In this document: positions 1 through 12,490 of the stretch, in pieces
Numbering within the stretch: position 1 is the first letter of the stretch
How the letters are laid out: every line of letters begins with the position of its first letter
NCBI RefSeq assembly: GCF_036850765.1
Contig: NC_089495.1
Coordinates: forward strand, 66,688,410 to 66,752,409
Direction: 5' to 3'
Length of the DNA: 64,000 nucleotides
From: Saccopteryx bilineata
Taxonomy: Eukaryota; Chordata; Mammalia; Chiroptera; Emballonuridae
Program-made: the position numbers and the translations under genes
Notes under the pieces: model-generated
Seen by the model: only the letters and a program-made list of their open reading frames with translations
Databases searched by the model: none
What the model was told of the DNA's origin: nothing

Positions 1-342
1 GGTAGAGTGCTGGCCCATCATGTGGAAATCCCGGGTTCGATTCCCAGCCAAGGCACGCAGAAGAAGCACCCATTTGCTTCTCCATCCTCTTCCTCTCCTT
101 TTTTTTCTATCTCTCTCTTCCCCTCCTGCAACCAAGGCTCTATTGAAGCAAAGTTGGCCCTGGTACTGGCTCCATGGCCTCCACCTCAGGCACCAAAATG
201 GCTCCAGTTACAACAAAGCAATGCCCCAGAGGGGCAGAGCATCACTCCCTGGTGGGCATGCCCGGTGGATCCTGGTCGGGCACATGCGGGAGTCTGTCTC
301 TCTGCCTCCCTGCTTCTCATTTCAGAAAAATACACATAAACA
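1..342 (+). mobile_element. Type A tRNA-derived SINE, cut by the window edge
   Basis: The window opens inside the tRNA-like head (GGTAGAGTGCTGGCC, then the B-box-like GGTTCGATTCCCAG). The body follows in the order seen in the other type A copies: a pyrimidine block, the Ala-rich-looking CAAAATGGCTCCAG section, GGGCATGCCCGGTGGATCC, then CATGCGGGAGTCTGTCTCTCTGCC and a CAGAAAAATAC end. Reading frames across it come from the repeat and are not a gene. Its start lies outside the window, so no target duplication can be tested. Confidence 0.85.
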
Positions 343-2226
343 CACATGTGTATGGAAGCATTTCTGTAATTTTACTATTAGGCTTAATTCAAAATGATAA
401 AGTAAAATGATCAATATATTCCCCAAATTTCTATCTGGCTCAATAATTCCTTAAGAGTTCATAACTGACCCATATTTAACTGATAAAAGATTTCTATTGT
501 TTTTGAAATTTTATCGTAACCATTGTAAAATTGACTTCTTATAAAGGTTTATGTCTGGTTAAATCTCTAATATGTACTTCCAGCATTTATTGGTGTCTGA
601 TATGTACTTTTCTTTACATTTCCTGTCTGTTCTACTATCCAGGAACATCACCATTTTAAGTTAGAACTTGGAAAACTCATATTCACTTCAAACATCAGTG
701 TATTACACTATGGCAAAACAACAAAAAATATTTTTTTCTTTTTGCCATAGCCATCATATTTTTTAAAAGTATACACACAGACATACTCAGACACACATTT
801 CTAATTAAACCAAACCTGATTGTACAATATGTGGATTTAAATTAAGAGTGCACAAAGATTTAAGATGTTTCTGTGTAAAACAAACTACTTTTTTAAATCC
901 TTATTTTAAAAATGCATCTCATATTATACCTTGTAATTAAAGGTAAAGTATTGCCACATTGTATTTTTAAAAGACACTAGAGAGAAAAAAGAGATTAATG
1001 AGTAATATGCATATTATCACAAACAAAAATGCATTTCTACAATAAAAAACCTTGATCACTACAAAAGACAGCTTTTGATTTCATGTCATTATCTCCAATA
1101 ATTTACATGCCCTTAAGGGTAATGGAATTTGACTTAACTCTGCTATAAAAAAATAAATAAATAACAGCATCGCTGTGTTTTTGCATGCTTGAAGGATGTT
1201 AGGAATCTTCATATCCACTAAAAATACAGTATAGAATACCAAACAGAGGGATGCTAAGAACACGTGAGGTCTAAATTTTGTGGATTTGTGCCAGCTGAGC
1301 ACAGCAACAAGCAGTTCATTTTAGCAGCCGGCACAAACACTTCTTTCATAGAGGAACACTCTGTCACTATCCCCGTTCCCTTCCTTCTCCCCCCAGAATC
1401 CCATACGTGACATTTGCATTGACTTAATCAATTTCAAATTGCACCATCATGAATACTATCGTGCATTTTGTATTCTTTCCATCAATATCCAGGATAGGAG
1501 GCAAATTAGCGTACTACCAATGTTTTAAACATAGAGTCACCGTAAAGAACATTGCTCTCTCACAAAAACTTCACTTTCAGTTGTCAATTTAATCAGAGAA
1601 GGAATTATTTCCCCCAACACAAACCAAGTCTATATATCTATCTACCTATGTTAAAAAGGTTTAATTTTTATACTAAAATGTGAACTATTTAAAAAATTAA
1701 TATGACTTCTGTATAGACTTTAAATTTTGTTATAAATGAAATTAAGTCATTAACTGAAGCATATTATAAAGTATTGTAATATGACATGGTCAGAGTAATA
1801 GTGTTAGGAATAAAATTCCTAGCCTTTATTTCCAGTATCTGATCCCATAATTGGGAAAATTTCACTGGGTTTAGACCTATCATAGTTGTTAGAAACTAAT
1901 AGACTTCTAATAAATAATAATTATTTCTTGAGCTTAAGAGTGACTAACCACATATAATATGCAACAGAATAAGAATTTGAAAATTTTTACATAAATGTAC
2001 TGATGATTTTTAAAAAAAGATATAGGCTTTAAATAATTCAAACTATAGAATACTGCATGTATATGTATATATAATTCATATGTGTGTACACAGACATATG
2101 TACAAATACATGAAAAACATTTTTCTTTTTTATAATTATAATGGAAATTTAAAAAACATTATTTCCTGGATTTTTTCCATATAAATAAAAAATATCTATC
2201 ATGCAAATTAAGTCCATCCTTCATCT
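343..2226. other. AT-rich intergenic DNA, no recognised element
   Basis: No convincing gene, RNA or young repeat is visible. Only short homopolymer runs and short stop-rich frames occur. A slightly less AT-rich patch near 1290-1400 has no motif I recognise. Old, unrecognisable repeat fragments are likely. Confidence 0.5.
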
Positions 2227-2227
2227 A

Positions 2228-2292
<65 letters not shown>
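2227..2292. repeat. (A)n-(TA)n microsatellite
   Basis: A run of A is followed by about 28 uninterrupted TA dinucleotides. It is probably length-polymorphic and can extrude a cruciform. Confidence 0.95.
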
Positions 2293-2295
<3 letters not shown>

Positions 2296-2596
2296 GTAGG
2301 AATTGGTCAAGGGAAAAAAAAAGATAAACAGTTATATATCATCTGATTCTGTTTTATTCTCCACTTGTAATTATGTAATAGTTACAACTGAGAGAAACAT
2401 CTCCTGGTTCCTTTTGTAGGTATGGTAAACAAGTGTGATTATTGCCATCCATATGTGAGTCAGACTGTGTTATAATAAGGCCCTAAGTTTCCATGTAGTT
2501 AAAATTTCAGAGCACATTCGTAATTGAAAACCAATGTATACAATAGTTTTTGAGAAGTTACTTTGTTGTTTGATCTACACTTTTAAACAATATTTG

Positions 2597-2757
2597 TCTG
2601 AGTGGATAAATGTCAGCCTGAAACGCTGAGGTCGCTGGTTCAAAGCCCAGGCCAAGTCAGGTCACATACCGAAAGTAATTATTACGAGTTCGAGTTGATG
2701 CTCCCTGCTTCTCCCTTCTCTTTCTTTCTCTCACCGCTTTCTCTAATATATATATTT
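2597..2757 (+). mobile_element. Type C tRNA-derived SINE, diverged
   Basis: Recognisable pieces in order are GAGTGGATAAATGTCAGCCTG, a GCTGAGGTCGCTGGTTCAAAGCC B-box region, GTCACATA, GAGTTGATGCTCCCTGCTTCTCCC, and a pyrimidine tail. The first bases of the head are missing or altered, and it is more decayed than the copies at 34.6 and 57.5 kb. It lies immediately upstream of a hAT element. Confidence 0.75.
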
Positions 2758-2765
2758 GTATACAT

Positions 2766-2960
2766 CAGGTGTCCCCAAACTACGGCCCGTCCCGGGGCCG
2801 CAAGCGGCCCCCTGAGGCCATTTATCTGCCCCCTGCCACGCTTCCAGAAGAGGCACCTCTTTTATTGGTGGTCAGTGAGAGGAGCACTGTATGTGGTGGC
2901 CCTCCAATGGTCTGAGGGACAGTGAACTGGCCCCCTGTGTAAAAAGTTCAGGGACCCCTG
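2766..2960 (-). mobile_element. Non-autonomous hAT transposon, internal deletion derivative
   Basis: The element starts CAGGTGTCCCCAAACTACGG and ends AAAGTTCAGGGACCCCTG, so the tips are imperfect inverted repeats of the CAGGGGTCCCCAAAC type. Its left half is the reverse complement of the right end of the 360-bp element at 62751-63110, and its right half is the reverse complement of that element's left end. About 165 bp of the middle is missing. It has no transposase. The flanking 8 bp (GTATACAT and GTACATTG) match poorly, so the target duplication has decayed. Confidence 0.85.
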
Positions 2961-3655
2961 GTACATTGTGAAAAGATCACATTAAGTCTAGTTAATGTCC
3001 ATCACTATACTTAGATATAAATATCTTTTCTTATGATGAAAACTTTTAAGACTTACTCTCTTCGCAACTTTCAGATATGCACAACAGTATTATTTACTGT
3101 AGTCAATACACTTTATATTACATCCTGTATTTATTTTATTACTGGAAGTTTTTACCTTTTTAACTTCCTTTACCCATTTTGTCCACCCTGATCCCCTACC
3201 TCTGACAATCACCAATGTATTTTTTCTACCTATGAATCTAGGTTTTCTAAGATTCCATGTATAAATGAGATCACAAGCATTTGTCTTATTTTGCCTTATT
3301 TTATTTAGCATAATAACCTCAAGTTTCATCCATGTTGTCACAAACAACAAGGTATCTTTTTTTATGGGTGAATAATATTCATATATATATATTGTGTATG
3401 TATTTTTTTATCCATTAATCCATAAAATGGATACTTGAGGTTACTTTTATGTCTCAGTGATTATAAATAATGCTACATTTAACATGGGGGCATATACATC
3501 TTTTCGATTTAGTGTTTTTATTTCCTTCAAATAAACACCCAGATATGGAACTACTGGACTGGGAGTTACAGTTTTAATTCCTGTAGAATCTCTGTTTTCC
3601 ATAGTATTTTTACCAATTTATAGTCTCACCAACAGTGTGAAAGTGTAATGCCTTT
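2961..3655 (-). mobile_element. L1 3' end fragment (L1MA/L1MB-like), antisense
   Basis: The plus strand carries the reversed 3' part of an old mammalian L1: GTACATTGTGAAAAGATCAC, then TTAGCATAATAACCTCAAG-TTTCATCCATGTTGT, TGGGTGAATAATATTC, and CACCAACAGTGTGAAAG. This is 3' UTR and the end of the ORF2 region, full of changes. The 5' part of the element is absent. Confidence 0.8.
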
Positions 3656-6600
3656 TATACAATACATGAACTACAAATTAAATACATGTACTTTTAGAAT
3701 GGATCTTCAAGATTCTAAAAATAAATATTTAGCATTCTTTGTATTTGTCTTTCTTTTTCAGAAACTGTTAATAGCATGGTTTCCAAAACATTTTCCACTA
3801 AAGTCTTTATAATAAAGGTTTTAAAACTAAAGCATGTCTTTTTAACACCATAATAACAAGAAGCATATCACCAATAATTTTCTTATTATACCTACTAAAA
3901 ACTGGATTAAAAATTACAATAGTTATAGAATGACATTTACTGAATTTTTTTTTGAAGTCACAGCATAAAACTCACATCAGAGTTAATGAGTATATTAATT
4001 TAGAAATTATTAGCTCCTATCTCATTTTAGCTATACTGCTAAACAAATCAGTGTATCTGCAAGAATTTTCATTATTTAGTTAAATGTAATCTAAACTCTT
4101 CTTCTGCCTGTGTTGAAAATAGACTTGCAGATGATTACATTTCCATAGGCTTCCCAGCCTAAACTTCTTTGGGTTTGGAGTAAGAATGTTAAGGTTGCCA
4201 AGTGTAAAGTTTATAGCTGCTATTATTTTGGATTATATAGAGTTATGAAAATCTAAATGTTTTACAAAGTTAAAAAGTATTTAAGTGAGCAAAAAGTATT
4301 TTGCTCACTTAAAACTCAAAAATCACTAAAGTTATTTCACCAAAACACACCAAGAGATCCACCTTCTTGCAATAAGTCTGTATAATCTTAGCAAATCACT
4401 GCTATTCACATGCACATTCTTACACACAGACACAAAAGGGATGCCAAAGATTAAAACTATATTGTAGGTATATTACAGAAGTTTGAATTGAGAACATGAC
4501 CTCATTTGAATGCAGCATGTGTCCTATTTTCTAGGCTTATTTTTAAACCAACCTTAACAGAATTGTGTATGTGTATTATATTTAGTATTTCCTGTATCGT
4601 CCACTGTAATTTTAAAGTAACCTGTTACTTATGAGTGATTAAAATAATCTAGTAAATACATAATTTATTTTTTAACTTTTTTTTTGCTATATGCAATTTT
4701 CTCTATCAGTTAATAATATGATAAAATTATAATGGTAAATGGCATATAAGAAGTACCAAATAAGCATTAGCTATAATATAATAAAAATATATTTAATATT
4801 CAATAGTTATAACTATTATTAAAACACATGTATAATTTGATACTTAGACAAGGCCTATAAATTGATGTCTGAAAATAACTAAACTCTTAATAAATTTTTC
4901 ATTGAATTTTTTTTCTTTGTAGTATTTAGTAGTTCAACAAATCTGCTCTGAGAACATGATTGTTCAAAATTCCTATTTTCTGTTTCTAGACACCCACTGA
5001 ATATCTTTATGTAATCTCAGCTTCTAGTTGTAGGCCCTTTCAGACTAGAAACTGAAGGACTATATTCTCTCTTGATACATAAGATAAGAAGGGAATTTCT
5101 AATTTGGATGTGCTACACTATTTAAAGAATATCTAGTTCATATCAAAGGAAAATTTTAAAATGCTCCTATATGTCTATGTGTTGAAAAAAAGAGGGGTGA
5201 GTGGAAAAAAGTCAGGAGGAATGAGCTTCTCTTCTTACATTATATACCTCCACATTTTGTTCTAGGTTAAGATAAAATGCCAGAGGATATAGAAGGTTTT
5301 TCCAGGCCAATCTCAATTTACCTTTCTAGGATAGCATTTTATAATATTTTAATCCAAAATCACCATTTTAGGATGTGTGTTAGAAATTTCTCATGGTATT
5401 CAGACCTACATTTTATAACCAATTTCTCAGGACCAATTTTGGGCATGGTTTTGTGACTTATATATCATTTTAACCCATTTTACAAAATATATTTAAGATT
5501 TTTTATCTAAACTTCATTTAAACAAGTTGCTTTGTGTTTCTCCTTTGATATAGTCTGTTCCTGTTAATGGATTGTTCTAATTCTAGTCAGTTTTCTCACT
5601 TGGATTGATTAAAAATCAACTCCTTTTAGTTTGCACTGGTTTATTATAAATGAGATAAATCTGCCCTTTTCTACCTATAAGTCCATCAAGTATTTGAAGA
5701 TGGTTATTATATTTACTTTTCCAAACCATAATTCTACATTCTTCTTATACTATGTTAATTTAGCTTTTGAATTATTCTGCAACAACTCTAATTAAAATGA
5801 AGTGCTGTATAATTATTTATTATTGCAGATGGATAGTGAACCAGAAAACATTAAAATAAATCACATATATTTAAAATGAACATTCTCACTTGATAAGCCA
5901 AAGTGCATCCTGCCTTCCTACAAATTCTGTATTTTTATTGCTGAATTTTATGCCTGAACACAGACATTCCTTTTATCCTGGGTAGATTTGGGGTTGTTTA
6001 TTTTATTCAATAATCCTTATCAGAGATGCTTGAGATCTAGTGTGGTGATGTAAGGGAAAAGTAAATTTCTTGAGAAAGTTGGAGGCAGAGATATTTTTTC
6101 AGTCATTTGTGCAGCGTGGTTTCTACCTCTAGAAGAAGGTATGGCCTTTCTGATGCAGTTTTGTTCAACTTCTATACATTTTCTTAACAATAGAACATTA
6201 ATATTTTAAGTTTACCCAAAGTGTCAATTAGATACCCATGTATAAATGGTCAGAATCGTACCATAAATTAAATTTTTGGAGCCTTACTTAACCCTGCCTT
6301 GTTTAAACAGTGTGCAATAGGCAACTGTCTTCCCCGGTTCGTGACTCTGGCTACATCTGCTTTGGCACATAGGAAAACACTTTTATACTATGATTTATAG
6401 CCTTGGTTAACTGTTGTGATGGCAGTTTGTGTAGAGTGTGTTTATCTGTGTGCATGTGTACAAACATATGTAAGGATATGTTTGTTTTTGTTTTATTTTA
6501 TTTTGGTGAATGGACATTCCTTTCTTTCTTATTCAACTTATCTGAAAAGCAACATGCTAGTATAAACTATTTCTCCTTGCTCTGGCTGCTCTGTGTCATT

Positions 6601-7240
6601 AACAGCCAGAATATGTTTATTGTAGGCATTAATAAAAACGTTGAAAAGAATAAGATGAAAGGTAGGACTTTATAACATACCACTTAACTGACCCTAATAC
6701 CTCTACCCCCAGTTTGAAACAATCTGTTAAATAAAATAAAACAACTGTATTATAATTTACACAAGTCTTTTCATTTTGCCATAAAGTATAATGAGAAACA
6801 TTTTCATATGCCTTGATAAACTAAAATATATGTCTAATATAATAGAAATCATACAGGTTAGTCATTTGAAAATATTGTGAAATATGTTCATATGAATGTG
6901 GCTATTTGGTCAGAAACTATCATTGTAAACTCTTAAATCTTCATACAGCTTTTTAATAATTTCAATGACTGTTTTGATAAACTGTAAAGTAATTATACAT
7001 GGAAAGGATACATTAATTACTAAATGTCTATTTCTGAAAGTCCCAGTGTAGTACTCTAATCAAGTGGGTCCAAGTGGAGTAAATTTTCTTAGGTAACTTA
7101 AAAGTGTAAGGTCTGCCACACTCAAAAATAAACAGTGTAATCTCTACTCCCAAGCAAGAGTATAATTATACTCTCTGGCTTTAAATACCAGCCATTATGA
7201 AGATATATTAATCTCTGAAGAGAAATTTCCAAAAAGCTCC
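3656..7240. other. AT-rich intergenic DNA, no recognised element
   Basis: A 3.6 kb stretch of mostly AT-rich unique-looking sequence. The longest frames (for example 6403-6675) are low-complexity, lack a recognisable domain and have no coding context. Old diverged repeats may be present but I cannot name them. Confidence 0.5.
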
Positions 7241-7241
7241 A

Positions 7242-7745
7242 TAGAATCAGGTGAGGATGTTATATCTTTGTTAAATTAACAGTTATCAAGTGGAATATAG
7301 CATGCCAGGTTGTGAGCTGTTCAACAACAGGCCACCAAGACATTGGAATAAAGACATTTACTTCTCACAGGTCCTAGAGGAAATGCACTGCACACTGTGA
7401 GAGATCACAAAGGAAAGTCAAGGTAGTTAGTGTGCAAACAGTGAGACTGGAAGGAAGGAGGGAACGTGCCTTTATTAGTGTATATGGGTGCATTGCTTTA
7501 GGGTACCAGGGCTAGAGCAAGATTGGCGAGTTCAAACCAAAAGGGAGGATTTTGGTAGGTCCCACAGGGCTCTTATCTAAGAGCTACATAAAGCAAGAGG
7601 CAGAGGAGACTTGACCGCTAGAGTTATTGGGCAAGTCCTATTAGTACCTTTGTTACTTTGCCGGCTGCTTTCTAGGGCATGTGCTTACATGAGAAAGCTA
7701 GTGACATTTAAGGTCGCTGCAGGTCCCATGGCCACGGAAACTGGA
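7242..7745 (-). mobile_element. Possible retroviral LTR, antisense
   Basis: This patch is clearly more GC-rich than its surroundings and has sharp edges in composition. It has GCATGCCAGGTTGTGAGCTG near the left end and TTTATTAG (reverse of an AATAAA polyadenylation signal) near 7472. No internal retroviral sequence adjoins it. The family is not identified. It could be a solo LTR or another mid-age repeat. Confidence 0.4.
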
Positions 7746-8308
7746 TGATGAGACAGTAAAACCATGGAATAGCTTAACTAACTCTCATTAAAGAGGTATA
7801 CACAAAACTTAATTAATAAATTGAATTCTAGAAACAATGGCACTGAAGAATTCTGAAAATGCAAGAAAAATAAAAAATTTCCATTGTGATTGGAAGTTCC
7901 AGTTTTAAGCCAAAATTGGTCATAAATTTTATAAACAGAGTTCAAACCAGAGGTAATTTACTTAAGGAAGAGGATAAAGAATATTAAAAGAAGAGAAAAA
8001 AAGAACAATATTTGTGGTATACAGACTGATATAGTCTACAAGAGGAAAAATTAAATTAAATTACCACTGATACCGATCTCAATGTATCTTAAATGTAACA
8101 TCCTCTGTGATCCTTTCCTCATCTTATCTCATGCCTCTACCATCCCCATCCTAGGGCCAAGAATAATCGCCTCATATCTAATTCCATAGTATTTTTCATG
8201 ATCCTGTCTTGTAACCCTTATTAATATGCCATCTTAATTTTTGAAATCTAGATTTGTGATAGCTTCTACTGTTTTTTTTTCTATTTTAAAAAAATGATAT
8301 TGGCCTTC

Positions 8309-8437
8309 ACTATGTGAGGAAATATACTTAGAAGACTCACTATCAGCCCCTCACCAGAATATGTGACCATGTTGGTTCCCTGATCATGGACTTCTAGTTT
8401 CCAGAACTAAGAAATAAATGCCTGTTGTTTATAAGAT
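8309..8437 (+). mobile_element. MaLR LTR 3' fragment (MST/MLT1-like)
   Basis: The order TATGTGAGGA, CCCTCACCAGA, CATGTTGGTTCCCTGATC, GGACTTCTAGTTTCCAGAAC, AGAAATAAATGCCTGTTGTTTATAAG matches the 3' half of a MaLR LTR, including its AATAAA signal. The 5' half is missing or unrecognisable. Confidence 0.75.
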
Positions 8438-10145
8438 TAAAAATAATAATGATACGACAAATCCCACTGACTTCATATAACAGATGTTTGTTTCTCGTTC
8501 ATGTTTTATGTCCTTCACCATGGTTCTGTTCTCTGTGTCTTATTCACGCACCCAGGCTAAAGGAGCAGCCTATATGTGGAGTATACTGATTTTGTGACTG
8601 AAGGAGAAGTAATCAATTATCAAACATACAGTGGCTCATAAAACTTCTGGTTGAATGTGATATGTTACTTTTTCTACATTTTCTTGGCTAGAGAAAATTT
8701 TATGGCCAACTCTGATGTCAATGAAAGAGGACAGGTATATTTCATCACATAGAAACATTGAAGAGATGCCTCATAAATGTGAGCAGTCAATATTTGGAAA
8801 ATATAGTGCAACTTACTACAGAGTTCTTTATGATCAAGAGCCTTACCTTACCTATGGCTTTATTACCAGAACCAGCGTTGATTCCAGGACCATAATAAGA
8901 TTTTAATACTTCTTTGTTTAATAAATGGAAGGATTGATGGATGAATGAATGAACAATTAAGTGATTAATTTTGTAGAACTAAATATATATGCTATTTACT
9001 ACAAAGTTGAGGCATTTAGTATTTAACAAGACATCATTAAAATCCTTAGAATGAAAATATTACCTGTATAAAAGATTGCTGGAAAATTCTAGTGAAATTA
9101 TGAAGCAAAATTTGACCAGAATCTCCCGGAGAGATTGTTAAATATGTAGATGCTTGATTTAGATATGAATCAGATTCTACAGATGGGCCTAGATAGTTAC
9201 ATACTTTTGATGGACATCTTTCATGATTCTAAAGGTCTCTAATATTTGGGAACTTCTCACTGACACATAGGAGAAAGACAAAAACTATTAGCTAAATTTA
9301 AGTTGAGAGACTTTGTGAAGAGGTAATTTCTGAAGAAAAGGACAAAAAAGAATCATCAGAAAGATAAAGCTGTTGATATGACAGGATTATCTATTAATCC
9401 TGCCATTAGATGTGATATTTCCCCCCTCTGCCTTCTGTTGATGTTTCTCTCTTTCTCATTCTTAAAATATATATTTTTTTTTTGTGAAATTACCAATTAT
9501 TCAAAGAGCAGTATCCTTTTGACTTCTATTTGCAAACTCTAACCTATGGCTAGGTTGTCCTCTGAGGAAAAAGAAAAAGGAGATGTAATATCAAAAGGTT
9601 AGAAGAAGTGATAGAATGGGATAAAAGGTATGAGAGCTACACCAGAATTGGAGAATAAAAAAGTAGAAGCAATTGGTAGGGCTTCATAAGTGAGTTTCAA
9701 ATTTACTTTTACACATGCAATAAAGCATTAGTTTCACTTTCACTTTCTCAGAGGATCAAAAGCTTCACTATACCTTAAACAATCAAAAATATAAATATTA
9801 CCTTTTTAAAGATATATCCTAGTTTAGTTCCCTAAACTCAAGTTATCTTCAAATAAATGCTCAAGTTTTTTAAGATTTTTCCCTTTCTCACTTCTGCATA
9901 TATACACATTTATTAAATATATTTTGCATAAATATATAACATGATGTATCTATATTAAATATTAGTGAATAATACTTTGCTTTCCAGTATCTTGCTTTAT
10001 TTAGTTTTTAAAATCTAGAACTATGTCTAATGTCATCTATGGGACCTTTCTATGATTGTTATTGATATAATATTACCCAGATTTTTTGATATTATAGATT
10101 ATCAGTGCTTTCCCACTTAAAAAGAAACAATCTAACTATAACACA
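8438..10145. other. AT-rich intergenic DNA
   Basis: Nothing firm is recognised. A short GTTGATGTTTCTCTCTTTCTC segment near 9438-9460 resembles the 3' end of an old VES-type SINE but is too short to call. Confidence 0.45.
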
Positions 10146-10149
10146 TTAA

Positions 10150-10290
10150 GACAATATTAGCACCAGACTACTCAAGTGTAAATTTTAGTTCTCTTAACAA
10201 CACACTTCAGTTTATTCATACATAAAATAGGCATAAAATACTAGCTATCTCTCAGAATTATGAGGGCTGACAAAAATATGCTTATTTGTT
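10150..10290 (+). mobile_element. MIR SINE fragment
   Basis: The order of motifs fits an ancient MIR: AGCACCAGACTACTCAAGTG, TTCAGTTTATTCATACATAAAATAGG, and TCTCAGAATTATGAGGGCTGA. Divergence is high, as expected for a pan-mammalian MIR. The edges are approximate. Confidence 0.5.
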
Positions 10291-10295
10291 ATTTA

Positions 10296-10448
10296 TTTAA
10301 TTTTTATTGATTTTAGAGAGAAAATTAGAGAGAGAGAGAATCATTGATTTGTTGTCCCATTTATTTATAGATTCATTGGTTGATTCTTGTGTGTGTCCTC
10401 ACTGTAATCAAATCGGCAACATTGATGTTTCAGGAGGATACTCAATTA
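10296..10448 (-). mobile_element. Type D (VES-like) SINE, old, antisense
   Basis: It reads TTTTTATTGATTTTAGAGAGA, a GA-rich stretch, TTGTCCCATTTATTTATAGATTCATTGGTTGATTC in two parts, and a degraded B-box region. It matches the copy at 13.9 kb in order. The tRNA head end is lost. Confidence 0.65.
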
Positions 10449-10452
10449 TCTG

Positions 10453-10553
10453 TTTGAAATTTATAAACAGTTTGTTTCATTCAAATGTAAATATGTCATA
10501 GATTTTAAAAATTCATTTGTGATGACACAAGCAGTGTGTTAAAATCAATACAG
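10453..10553 (+). repeat. Copy 1 of a 100-bp duplicated segment
   Basis: A segment starting TTTGAAATTTATAAACAG is repeated in direct orientation at 12011-12111 with about 9 differences in 100 bases by eye. It abuts the end of a type D SINE. The family is unknown. It could be two copies of an unlisted repeat or a local duplication. Confidence 0.8.
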
Positions 10554-10773
10554 TTCTGAGCTATCCCAACAAGGCTGAAAAAAAATATGTTTAAAGGGCA
10601 ACACATAATAGAGTGAGAATCAGTTAATATTAACTAATTATTAGATGTAAGCATGATTACTTTGTAGATTATATGGAAAATATATATTGATACATTTTTT
10701 GTAAATTTTTGACTTTCATTAATATCAATACTTATATTATTATATTAAATAATCTAACACATTTAAGATTTTT

Positions 10774-11003
10774 TTAAATGTCCTTTATTTTTTTATTTTT
10801 ATTATATTTTATTTTATTTATTCATGTTTAGGGAGGAGAGAGAGAGGGAGAGAGAGAGAGACAGAAAGGGAGAGAGAGGGGGGGGGGAGCTGGAAGCATC
10901 AACTCCCATATGTGCCTTGACCAGGCAAACCCAGGGTTTCGAACCGGCGACCTCAGCATTTCCAGGTCGATGCTTTATCCACTGCGCCACCACAGGTCAG
11001 GCC
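10774..11003 (-). mobile_element. Type C SINE with 14-bp target duplication
   Basis: The antisense copy runs from a T-rich tail (TTTATTTTATTTATTCATG) through a GA-rich block and GGAAGCATCAACTCCCATATG to the tRNA-like head (GGGTTTCGAACCGGCGACCTC, GCGCCACCACAGGTCAGG). Identical 14-bp flanks (CATTTAAGATTTTT at 10760-10773 and 11004-11017) show target-primed retrotransposition. The head is well preserved, so it is fairly young. Confidence 0.93.
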
Positions 11004-11017
11004 CATTTAAGATTTTT

Positions 11018-12010
11018 AATACATTGATTTCTTAGAAATTTTCTACAGAGAGCCTATCCTCTACTCTCACTACATTTATTTTGTCCTCACATTTCTAAAG
11101 TTTTTTGGGTATAGAGTTCTAAATCCCAAATCAGTTGCCCTCCTGTCAGCAACATGATGTTTGAATTACTATGGCTTTATTCAACAAAGAATGCTTATAA
11201 CACAAGGTCTTATGCATTAAGATCATTTTTAGCTTTTCCTAAAACATTTTCAACATAATTCAGTTTTAATATTGAGAATGGTAACACCACTTATTTTTAT
11301 TGCTTTGTGGGCAATTTGTCTTATTTCTAAAAAGCTTTCATGTTTTCCTTACATTTCAAATAATTTACCATAATATTTATCTTCTGTGTCATTCTCATTC
11401 TTACTTCTTGGTACTTGGCAAGCCCTTTAGATATACAGAATTCTGTGTTTTTTTAGCTCTGTAATATTTTCTTCTAAGAGTCCAGATTTATTTTAAGAGA
11501 TCTAGTCCTAATATTGTTACTAGTTTTACTATATATCATACGCACACACACACACAAAATATTTTTTATTGCCATTTTTAGCAGTTTGGGACAGCAGAGA
11601 GAGCAGGCTGATGTGATCACATGGCATTCTGGTTTAATCTTCTATTTGTATTTTGTTTCATTTTGTGTGTGTGTCTGTTTTACATACAGTTCTTTCTAGT
11701 ATTTATTTAGTTATTGGATATTGGTAGGGGTCAACACATACCATGATTGAATAGCACATTTTTCATAATTATAATTTTAACTACTTTCTCAATTTTGTGA
11801 AATAAAATTTATTTAAATCACACACTGAAACACACAGGAACTTTTAAAAAGACAGTTTATCCTAAGCCTTGATATTCTTGAATCTCAGTAGCATAATATT
11901 GTTTAAATTACTCTAACTCTATTCATCACAAAATGTATTAAAATTATTTTCAACTTACCCTATTTTTTTATTTTATATACTTTTTATGACCAACTTGTCA
12001 AAGAATAATT
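11018..12010. other. AT-rich intergenic DNA
   Basis: Only short (CA)n near 11539-11557 and a (GT)n-containing stretch near 11664 are evident. No gene or nameable element. Confidence 0.5.
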
Positions 12011-12111
12011 TTTGAAATTTATAAACAGTATGTTTCATTCAAATATAAATGTGTCATAGATTTAAAAAATTCATTTGTGATGGCACAAACATTGTGGTAA
12101 AATCCATACAA
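12011..12111 (+). repeat. Copy 2 of a 100-bp duplicated segment
   Basis: Direct repeat of 10453-10553 with about 91 percent identity by eye. It ends a few bases before the 3' end of an antisense L1, so it may be the flank or end of an element shared by both sites. Confidence 0.8.
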
Positions 12112-12490
12112 AGAATTTTTAAAATAGATTTTATCTTTTGAGAAGTTTTAGGTTTATAGAAAAATTGAACAAAAAAATAGAGATTTACCATATGCTACCT
12201 GACCTTTCCTCTATAACCCACTATTTAACATCTTGCATTAGTATTATGCATTTGATGAAATAGATGAGCCAATATTGCAACATTTTCAACTGAATTCTCT
12301 ATTTTACATTTGGTTTACTCTTTGAGTTGAACATTTTATTGATTTTTGCAAGTGTATAATAACATTTATCTACTCCACAGTATTATATAGAATAGTTTCA
12401 CTGACCAAAATTCCACTGTGCACTGCTTATTTATAGTTCTCTTTCCCTCCTAATCCTTGACAACCACTTTATCATATTATTCTCTATATA

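Noticed and set aside
10837..10890. GA-rich and G-rich runs that might suggest a G-quadruplex or CRISPR-like repeat
   Set aside because: They are the GA-rich body of a type C SINE and are not regularly spaced repeats with spacers.
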